Assembly (NCBI GenBank): GCA_020248905.1
Contig: JADCGR010000020.1
Location: forward strand, 1-43,452
Length of the DNA stretch: 43,452 nucleotides
From: Curvibacter sp.
Lineage (GTDB): Bacteria; Pseudomonadota; Gammaproteobacteria; Burkholderiales; Burkholderiaceae_C
Reading direction: 5' to 3'
The position numbers and the translations under genes are program-made. The notes beneath the pieces were generated by a model. That model did not search any database. It saw nothing but the letters and a program-made list of their open reading frames with translations, and was not told the DNA's origin. Below are positions 16,231 to 22,442 of the stretch, in pieces. Positions within the stretch are counted from its first letter, which is position 1. The number at the start of each line of letters is the position of its first letter.

Positions 16231-18729
16231 ATGTCCACGCATCTGCCGCCCTCGGGCTCTCCGGGCCTGTTTCCCGCACCTGCCGATTCCCCCTTGCTGG
16301 CCAGCCTGAATGCCGAGCAGCGTGCCGCCGTGGCCCTGCCGCCCGAGCCTGCGCTCATCCTCGCCGGTGCCGGATCGGGCAAAACGCGCGTGCTCACCAC
16401 GCGCATCGCCTGGTTGCTGCAGACCGGCCAGGTTTCGCCCGGCGGCGTGTTGGCCGTGACCTTCACCAACAAGGCCGCGCGCGAGATGATGACGCGCTTG
16501 CAGTCCATGCTGCCCGTCAATGTGCGCGGCATGTGGATCGGCACCTTCCATGGTCTGTGCAACCGCCTGCTGCGCGCACACCACCGCACGGTCAACCTGC
16601 CCGCCACGTTCCAGATCCTGGACACGCAGGACCAGCTGTCCGCCATCAAGCGCCTGTGCAAGCAGTTCCATGTGGATGAGGAGCGTTTTCCACCCAAGCA
16701 GCTGGCCTGGTTCATCGCGGGCTGCAAGGAAGAGGGACTGCGCCCCAATATGGTCCCGGCAGGCGACCCCGACACGCGCAAGAAGGTCGAGATCTACCAG
16801 CTCTACGAAGACCAGTGCATGCGCGAAGGCGTGGTGGACTTTGGCGAACTGCTCCTGCGCAGCTACGAACTGCTGCGCGACAACGAGCCCGTGCGCGAGC
16901 ACTACCAGCGGCGCTTCCGCCATATCCTGATTGACGAGTTCCAGGACACCAACAAATTGCAGTACGCCTGGATCAAGTTGCTGGCCGGCTGCGACGCAGC
17001 AGGTTACCCGCGCGCCGACCGAGCCATGGGCGCCGTCTTCGCGGTGGGCGACGACGACCAGAGCATTTACGCCTTCCGCGGCGCGCGCGTGGGCAATATG
17101 GCCGACTTTGTGCGTGAGTTTTCGGTGCAGCACCAGATCAAGCTGGAGCAGAACTACCGCAGCCACAGCAACATCCTGGACACGGCCAACGCACTCATCA
17201 GCCACAACAAGCACCGCCTGGGCAAGAACCTGCGCACCGACCAGGGCGCAGGCGAGCCCGTGCGGGTGTATGAAGCTGTGAGCGACTTTGCCGAGGCGCA
17301 GTGGATGATCGACGAGATGAAGCAGCTCATCCGCGAGGGCACGAGCCAGCGGGAGATTGCCGTGCTCTACCGCAGCAATGCGCAGAGCCGCGTGATCGAG
17401 ACCGCGCTGTTCAACGCCAGCATTCCCTACCGCGTCTACGGTGGCCTGCGGTTTTTTGAGCGCGCCGAGATCAAGCACGCCCTGGCCTACCTGCGTTTGC
17501 TGGAGAACCCCGCCGACGACACCAGCTTCCTGCGCGTGGTGAACTTCCCGCCACGTGGCATCGGTGCGCGCAGCATCGAGCAGTTGCAGGACGCGGCGCG
17601 TACGGCCAACACCTCATTGCACAACGCAGTGGGTGCGCTCAGTGGCAAGGCCGGCGCGAACATCGGCGCCTTTGTGGCCAAGATCGACGTGTTGCGCGAG
17701 CAGACCCAGGGCCTGACCCTGCGCGAGATCATCGAACTGGTGCTGCAGCACAGTGGCCTCATCGAGCACTACCAGGCCGAGCGCGAAGGCGCCGACCGTA
17801 TCGAGAACCTGGAAGAACTGGTGACCGCTGCCGAGAGCTTCGTGAGCCTCGAAGGCTTCGGCCGCGATGCTGAAGCGCTGCGCGAAAAGCAACCGGGCGC
17901 CAGTGCGCCCGCGCCCGCCGACGAGGCGGGCTCGCCCTTCCCCTCGGGGGAAGGGATGGGATGGGGGGGTAACAGCGAGACCGGCTCGCCGGACTTCGAG
18001 AGCGGCGAAGTGATGTCGCCCTTGGCAGCCTTTCTCACACACGCCGCGCTCGAAGCCGGCGACAACCAGGCGCAGGAAGGCCAGGAGGCCGTGCAGTTGA
18101 TGACCGTGCACGCCAGCAAGGGCCTTGAGTTCGACGTGGTCTTCATCACGGGCCTGGAAGAGGGGCTCTTCCCGCACGAGAACTCCATGAGCGATTTCGA
18201 CGGTCTGGAGGAAGAGCGCCGCCTGATGTACGTGGCCATCACACGTGCGCGCCAGCGCCTCTACCTCAGTCACTCGCAGACCCGCATGCTGCACGGAAGG
18301 CCGCGTGACAACATGCGCAGCCGCTTCTTCGACGAACTGCCCGAAGCGACGCTGAAGTGGATCACGCCCAAGAACCAGGGCTTCGGCAGCGGCTTTGCCC
18401 CGCCCGCCGCAGGCTACAACCGCCAGCGCGAGAGCTGGGGCCCCGGCTGGCAGGGTGGATCGACCAGCGGTTACTCAGGGGGATACCCGGGAGCTTATGG
18501 GCGTGACGCCGGTGCCACCCGTGCATCGGACACCCAGGTCGTCCAGCAGGCACAGGAAGCGGCCACCGGCCTCAGGGTGGGCATGCAGGTCTTCCACAAC
18601 AAGTTCGGCGAAGGCAAGGTGCTCACGCTGGAAGGTTCGGGCGATGATGCGCGTGCGCAGATCAGCTTCCCGCGGCATGGGACCAAGTGGTTGGCGCTGT
18701 CGGTGGCCAAGCTCACGCCGGTGAGTTGA
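16231..18729 (+). CDS. uvrD: UvrD/Rep-type DNA helicase
   Basis: This 832-residue superfamily 1A helicase unwinds DNA 3' to 5' in repair and replication restart. Visible motifs: Q-motif LNAEQRAAV, Walker A GAGSGKT (residues 46-52), motif Ia VTFTNKAAREM, motif II ILIDEFQDTN, motif III VGDDDQSIYAFRGA, motif IV QNYRSHSNIL, motif V VHASKGLEFDVVF and motif VI LMYVAITRARQRLYL. Residues near 555-600 form a Pro/Gly/Ser-rich insert that includes a DNA hairpin (17935-17955). The C-terminus has a Gly/Tyr-rich linker and the final FGEGKVL...GTKWL Tudor-like module seen in PcrA/UvrD. A TACAAT box at 16219-16224 lies so close to the ATG that a very short leader is possible. Confidence 0.93.
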   Translation: MSTHLPPSGSPGLFPAPADSPLLASLNAEQRAAVALPPEPALILAGAGSGKTRVLTTRIAWLLQTGQVSPGGVLAVTFTNKAAREMMTRLQSMLPVNVRGMWIGTFHGLCNRLLRAHHRTVNLPATFQILDTQDQLSAIKRLCKQFHVDEERFPPKQLAWFIAGCKEEGLRPNMVPAGDPDTRKKVEIYQLYEDQCMREGVVDFGELLLRSYELLRDNEPVREHYQRRFRHILIDEFQDTNKLQYAWIKLLAGCDAAGYPRADRAMGAVFAVGDDDQSIYAFRGARVGNMADFVREFSVQHQIKLEQNYRSHSNILDTANALISHNKHRLGKNLRTDQGAGEPVRVYEAVSDFAEAQWMIDEMKQLIREGTSQREIAVLYRSNAQSRVIETALFNASIPYRVYGGLRFFERAEIKHALAYLRLLENPADDTSFLRVVNFPPRGIGARSIEQLQDAARTANTSLHNAVGALSGKAGANIGAFVAKIDVLREQTQGLTLREIIELVLQHSGLIEHYQAEREGADRIENLEELVTAAESFVSLEGFGRDAEALREKQPGASAPAPADEAGSPFPSGEGMGWGGNSETGSPDFESGEVMSPLAAFLTHAALEAGDNQAQEGQEAVQLMTVHASKGLEFDVVFITGLEEGLFPHENSMSDFDGLEEERRLMYVAITRARQRLYLSHSQTRMLHGRPRDNMRSRFFDELPEATLKWITPKNQGFGSGFAPPAAGYNRQRESWGPGWQGGSTSGYSGGYPGAYGRDAGATRASDTQVVQQAQEAATGLRVGMQVFHNKFGEGKVLTLEGSGDDARAQISFPRHGTKWLALSVAKLTPVS
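17935..17955 (+). repeat. Perfect hairpin inside the helicase gene
   Basis: Nine bases (cccttcccc) are followed by a three-base loop and their exact complement (ggggaaggg). The hairpin lies in the codons for the low-complexity insert of the helicase and is followed by a G-rich run (atgggatggggggg). It resembles the short repeats that translate to SPFPSGEG-like words and are found both between and inside genes in many proteobacteria. It keeps the reading frame. Confidence 0.55.
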
Positions 18730-18752
18730 GGGTCTGCCTTTCGCAGGCCTCG

Positions 18753-18783
18753 TTTTGGACAAAATTTGTGTTTTGTCTAAAAT
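18753..18783 (+). promoter_or_regulatory. Promoter overlapped by an inverted-repeat operator
   Basis: A TTGGAC -35 box (18755-18760) and a TAAAAT -10 box (18778-18783) are separated by 17 bases. They lie inside an inverted repeat, TTTTGGACAAAA (18753-18764) and TTTTGTCTAAAA (18771-18782), with one mismatch and a 6-bp spacer. A repressor bound there would block both boxes. The antitoxin ATG at 18791 is 8 bases after the -10 box, where transcription would begin, so the message is probably leaderless. No ribosome binding site is seen. Confidence 0.75.
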
Positions 18784-18790
18784 AGCCTGA

Positions 18791-19243
18791 ATGAAATCCT
18801 TCTCGGCCTCTGACGCCAAACAGAATTTCGGCGAACTCCTGGCACACGCCGCGCGCGGGCCTGTGCACATCGTCCGCCACGGCAAGGTGGTGGCCGCCAT
18901 GGTGCCGGCCGATTGGCTGGACCAGAGCGCGGCCTTGCCAGACCCCCGCGTTGCCGCCCGCGCAGCCCAGTTGCAGCGCGACCAGGCCCGCGAAGACAAG
19001 CATCGCCGCATCGCGCTGGCCCTGCTCACATCATCGGCCCAGGAGCGCAAGGCCATGATCGACCAGGCCCGGCGCATGGTGGCGCGCTGGCAGGCCGAGC
19101 AGCTGTGCAGCCCCGACTACATTGCGGGCTGGCGCGCCTGGTTGAGCCTGCCTGTTGCAGAGCTCGCCAAGACCATGACCAGCACCGATGATCCCTGGGC
19201 CAAACCCATGCGCCAGAACTCGCCCTTCGTGCTCCCCGCATGA
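18791..19243 (+). CDS. Phd/YefM-type antitoxin with C-terminal extension
   Basis: The 150-residue protein begins with a Phd/YefM DNA-binding domain (SFSASDAKQNFGELLAHAA, then GPVHIVRHGKVVAAMVPADW, residues 1-43). The remaining hundred residues are helical, with WQAEQLCSPDYIAGWRAWL, and are longer than in classical Phd proteins. They probably hold the toxin-neutralising region. It presumably represses its own promoter through the inverted repeat just upstream. Its stop overlaps the next start by four bases (ATGA), a usual arrangement for antitoxin-toxin pairs. Confidence 0.8.
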   Translation: MKSFSASDAKQNFGELLAHAARGPVHIVRHGKVVAAMVPADWLDQSAALPDPRVAARAAQLQRDQAREDKHRRIALALLTSSAQERKAMIDQARRMVARWQAEQLCSPDYIAGWRAWLSLPVAELAKTMTSTDDPWAKPMRQNSPFVLPA

Positions 19244-19797
19244 GGCTGGCCTCCCTGCTCCAGCTGCTTGCGGCGGCGCGGGCCGCCATCGGGCACTCGG
19301 AGTACGTGGTCATCGGCAGCCTGTCCATCCTGGGCCTGGAGGCGCACACCCGGATACCCGAGGGGATGTCCATGTCCATCGACGTGGATGCCTACACCCG
19401 CCACGATCCGCCTCGCATCTTTGATTTGCAGGACCAGCTCGGTGAAAACAGTCCCTTCCACCGGGAGCACGGCTTCTATCTGGATAGCGTATCACCCGAC
19501 CTGCCCACCTTGCCCGAGGGCTGGGAGTCGCGCATGCACAAGGTGGCGCACGATGGGCTGGTGGTCTGGTTTCTGCACCCGGACGACGCGGCCGTATCCA
19601 AGCTCGCGCGCCTGGATGAAAACGATGTGCGCTGGGTCCGCGAGGGCGTGGCCGCGCGCCTGATTAGCCCGCCCATGGTCAGAGCGTACTTCCAGCGTAC
19701 CCGCTTCCTCGATGCCGAGGAGGAGAAGCGGGCCCGGGACGGACTGGAGCAGATCAGTGGTGCTATTGAAAAGTCAAAGCGTTCCGACAAGGGCTGA
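19240..19797 (+). CDS. Nucleotidyltransferase-fold putative toxin
   Basis: The 185-residue protein carries the hallmarks of a minimal nucleotidyltransferase: a G-S motif (residues 26-27, IGSLSILGL) and paired acidic residues in SIDVDAY (D48 and D50). It then continues with HDGLVVWFLHPDDAAVSKLAR, recalling the KLxA helix of AbiEii/DUF6036-type proteins. Such enzymes can act as toxins by adding nucleotides to tRNA or proteins. Coupling to a Phd-like gene supports a type II toxin-antitoxin assignment, which is inference. The C-terminal SKRSDKG tail is basic. No signal peptide or membrane segment is seen. Confidence 0.7.
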   Translation: MRLASLLQLLAAARAAIGHSEYVVIGSLSILGLEAHTRIPEGMSMSIDVDAYTRHDPPRIFDLQDQLGENSPFHREHGFYLDSVSPDLPTLPEGWESRMHKVAHDGLVVWFLHPDDAAVSKLARLDENDVRWVREGVAARLISPPMVRAYFQRTRFLDAEEEKRARDGLEQISGAIEKSKRSDKG

Positions 19798-19799
19798 CA

Positions 19800-20174
19800 T
19801 CTAGTCAAGACGGGCCTTAAGCCGATAGCCTAAGCGTTGATCTTCATCCACCAAGAGCCTGTCCGGAATTTTGTGTGTGAGGCATTCCACCATCACGGGC
19901 ACGCGGTACGGGGCAAAGCCTTCGCACATCACGTGTTCAAGAATTCACCGCTTTGCCCGTGAAGGTCCGCGCCCTTTTTGATGGCGCGCTTCAGCGTGTC
20001 CTTGGGCATGGAGGCCTTGCGGGCCTGTTCCACGGCCAGGCGCAGGCGGGAGTTCAGGGCCGGGTCGGCGCCGCCGCGCGCGGCCACCATGATTTCCTTG
20101 GCCAGCTAGCCAAACAGCTTGCCCTTGGCGTCCGCGCCCTGGGCCTTGCCTTTTGCTTTCCATTGCGCGCCCAT
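19800..20174 (-). pseudogene. Broken YebC/PmpR-like regulator gene
   Basis: Reading the minus strand from ATG 20174 gives MGAQWKAKGKAQGADAKGKL, the usual start of a YebC paralogue, then a TAG stop at codon 23 (20106-20108), where a Lys codon would be expected. The frame continues [20 protein letters not shown] and [20 protein letters not shown], as in YebC proteins. Near 19938-19945 the frame is lost by a small indel, and [20 protein letters not shown] resumes in another frame. After VECLT the family sequence stops, and the sequence at about 19850-19885 no longer matches. Roughly half of the protein is missing. YebC proteins help translation of proline-rich stretches or regulate transcription; this copy is inactive. 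Confidence 0.75.
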
Positions 20175-20193
20175 GGCGGTTCCTTGTGGGGGT

Positions 20194-20209
20194 GACGCCC
20201 CGGGGCGTC
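20194..20209. repeat. 16-bp perfect palindrome
   Basis: The sequence gacgccccggggcgtc is self-complementary. It lies between the BPSS1780-type gene, which ends at 20237 on the minus strand, and the broken YebC-like gene. It may help end transcription from the thrB side, but no T-run follows on either strand. Confidence 0.4.
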
Positions 20210-20236
20210 AGGGGGTGGGGTGTGTGGGTGCCGGGC

Positions 20237-21046
20237 TCATGCGTCCGGCATCATGGTGTCCTGCTCGCGCGAGACCTCGGCCTCCACAAAACTGTCGCGG
20301 AAGGTGAACCAGATGGAGCTGAAGAACATCGCCGCCAGCAGCATGGCGGTGGGGAACATCAGCGTATTGATGAGGCCCGGCACGCCCAGGCTGATGGTGA
20401 GCACCATGATCAGCATTGCCGCACCAAAGAACAGGCCAGCCCAGGCCAGCAGGTACAGCGTCATGGCCCAGAAGTTGCGCAGGCACGCGACCATGCTGAA
20501 GAACAGGCTCTTGCCGGGGCTGATGCCGTACCAGTGCACCAGCCCGGGCGCATGCCAGAAGAGCATGGAAAACGGCAGGTACAGGACCATGGAGAGCAGC
20601 ATCGCGCTGCGGAAGCCGTCGGACATCATGATCTCGGGCGTGAGTTCACCACCCACCAGGTACAGGCGCGCAAACTCGCCGCCATCGGCCAGCGTGGAGG
20701 CAGCCAGCACCAGCAGGAAGCCCACGGCATAAGCCACGCCCAACACGAGCATGGCGCGCCGCCGCTGCGGCCCCGCGCGCAGGCCGCTGACCAGCACCGA
20801 GGGCATGGGAAAGCGCCCCTGGGCCGCCTCGCGCGTCGCCGCCATCAGGCCCAGCGTGGCCGCAGGCAGCAGGGCCAGGGCCAGCAGGCTGCCCGCCACG
20901 GGGATGATGCTGGCCACCGCAACCAACGCGATGAACATGAAGAAGAGGCCAGCCATGGCCAGCGGCTGTTGCCAGAAGGTGCGCAGGCCTGCGCGGAACC
21001 ACGCAATGCCGGTGCGCGCGGGCACGATGTTCAGACGCATGCTCAT
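20237..21046 (-). CDS. BPSS1780-family inner membrane protein
   Basis: The 269-residue protein has about six membrane helices. Its N-terminus LNIVPARTGIAWFRAGLRTF followed by QQPLAMAGLFFMFIAL is the conserved opening of the BPSS1780 family of Burkholderiales membrane proteins, whose function is unknown. The ALLPAATLGLMAATREAAQGRFPMPS segment (given in part) is also family-like. The start at 21046 overlaps the thrB stop by four bases, supporting this start and co-transcription with thrB. Confidence 0.82.
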   Translation of the reverse strand: MSMRLNIVPARTGIAWFRAGLRTFWQQPLAMAGLFFMFIALVAVASIIPVAGSLLALALLPAATLGLMAATREAAQGRFPMPSVLVSGLRAGPQRRRAMLVLGVAYAVGFLLVLAASTLADGGEFARLYLVGGELTPEIMMSDGFRSAMLLSMVLYLPFSMLFWHAPGLVHWYGISPGKSLFFSMVACLRNFWAMTLYLLAWAGLFFGAAMLIMVLTISLGVPGLINTLMFPTAMLLAAMFFSSIWFTFRDSFVEAEVSREQDTMMPDA

Positions 21047-22032
21047 TCGGCCACCGCCTCCAGCAGATCAACCGCGCGCAGCGGATGCTGCACGCGCTGC
21101 CACAGCACACGCTCGAAGTGCGTGGGATCGTGGGGCTTGAGCAGGCTGGCCTCGCGCGGCAGGTAAAAGTCCCACAGGCGCGAGATCCAGAAGCGCAGGG
21201 CCCCGGCGCGCAGAATCGCGGGCAGCAACTGGCGCTCGGCCGCCGTCAGCGGGCGTACAGCGGCATAGGCCTGCACAAAGGCGGCGCTGCGCTCCACGTC
21301 GGCCTCGCCCGTGGGCAGGGCTATGCACCAGTCGTTGAGGCAGACAGCCAGGTCAAAAACAAAGCTGTCCACGCCCGCGAAGTAGAAGTCGAAGAAGCCG
21401 GTGAGCCTATCGCCCTCGAACATCACGTTGTCGCGGAAAAGATCGGCATGGATGGGGCCGCGGGGCAGGGCCTTGTAGGCGGCGGACTCGGCCACATGGT
21501 TCTGGTAGGCCAGTTCGCTGCGCAGCAGGGTGGCCTGGGCCACGTCCAGATGCGGCAGCACCTTGTGGACGGTGTCGTTCCACCATGGCAGGCCACGCAG
21601 ATTGGGCTGACGCCGCTCGTAGTCCAACCCGGCCAGGTGCATTCTTGCCAGCATCTCGCCCACAGCCGCGCAGTGAGAGGGGCCCGGGGCCAGCTCGCTT
21701 TGGCCGCGCAGGCGGTTGACCACGGCCGCCGGCTTGCCGCACACGGTGTGCAGGATGTCACCATCGCGGTTGGCGGCCGGGTCGGGCACGGGGATGCCGC
21801 GCGCCGCCAGGTGCTTCATGAGGTGCAGGTAAAAGGGCAGCTGCTCGAAGCTCAGGCGCTCGAACAGCGTGAGCACGTACTCATGCTGCGCGCCGTCGCG
21901 CTCGGTGGTGGCGAAGTAATTGGTGTTTTCGATGCCGCCATGGATGCCGCGCAGCTCCAGCAGCCTGCCCAGGGCCAGTTGCGACAACAGGGCGCCGGCT
22001 TCTTCGGACGAGACTTCGGTAAAGACGGCCAT
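21043..22032 (-). CDS. thrB: Homoserine kinase (choline-kinase type)
   Basis: This 329-residue enzyme phosphorylates homoserine for threonine synthesis. It belongs to the APH/choline kinase fold used for ThrB in proteobacteria rather than the GHMP type. The sequence starts MAVFTEVSSEEAGALL and has GIENTNYF, the catalytic loop GPIHADLFRDNVMF and the metal-binding GFFDFYFAGVDSFVFDLA. The final WISRLWDFYLPR block matches this family. It is followed by the BPSS1780-type gene with a four-base overlap and preceded by a small exported protein gene after 15 bases, forming a three-gene minus-strand unit. Confidence 0.92.
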   Translation of the reverse strand: MAVFTEVSSEEAGALLSQLALGRLLELRGIHGGIENTNYFATTERDGAQHEYVLTLFERLSFEQLPFYLHLMKHLAARGIPVPDPAANRDGDILHTVCGKPAAVVNRLRGQSELAPGPSHCAAVGEMLARMHLAGLDYERRQPNLRGLPWWNDTVHKVLPHLDVAQATLLRSELAYQNHVAESAAYKALPRGPIHADLFRDNVMFEGDRLTGFFDFYFAGVDSFVFDLAVCLNDWCIALPTGEADVERSAAFVQAYAAVRPLTAAERQLLPAILRAGALRFWISRLWDFYLPREASLLKPHDPTHFERVLWQRVQHPLRAVDLLEAVAE

Positions 22033-22047
22033 GGGGTCGTGTTGCCT

Positions 22048-22368
22048 TCAGTATTTAAAGATGTTCCAGCGTGCGCGGCCCTCGCCCTGGCCGTCGCTGG
22101 CTGCGGGATTGCGGTTGTTGCTCTCGGGCGCTACCTCGTAGGCGGGCGCCTTGCCCTTGGGCGTGACGGTGATGGATTGCGTCTGCCCGCCCACGCGCAG
22201 CTCGTCGATGCGCGTACCGGCGTCCTCGTGGCGGATGCGCTCGATCTTCTGTTCAGTGGCCTGCGCTGCCTCGGGCCGCGCTGACGACGCCGGCTGGGCC
22301 AGTGCAAGTGCGGTTGACAGCAGGCCCGGCACAAGCAGCAGGCAGCGAGAGAGGGCGGTGACGCGCAT
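22048..22368 (-). CDS. DUF2782-type small exported protein
   Basis: The 106-residue protein starts at an ATG at 22368 with MRVTALSRCLLLVPGLLS and a signal peptide ending near ALAQ. The mature part has EQKIERIRHEDAGTRIDELR followed by GGQTQSITVTPKGKAPAYEV, the pattern of DUF2782 proteins, and ends RARWNIFKY. It is periplasmic with unknown role. In beta-proteobacteria this gene often sits between polA and thrB, as here. An upstream in-frame Met would add a Cys-rich segment without support. Confidence 0.8.
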   Translation of the reverse strand: MRVTALSRCLLLVPGLLSTALALAQPASSARPEAAQATEQKIERIRHEDAGTRIDELRVGGQTQSITVTPKGKAPAYEVAPESNNRNPAASDGQGEGRARWNIFKY

Positions 22369-22442
22369 GCGCAGATTGTAGAGGCCGAGGCTGGCGCATC
22401 CGGTGCACAGGCACAATCGGCGGCTGAATCAGGAACCTGCCC

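Noticed and set aside
15724-17478. 584-codon open frame on the minus strand
   Set aside because: It lies opposite the helicase and hydrolase genes, whose motifs are unmistakable, and shows no family features.
20153-21166. 337-codon plus-strand frame
   Set aside because: It is antisense to the BPSS1780-type membrane protein and the thrB end, and is rich in His and Gln as such shadows are.
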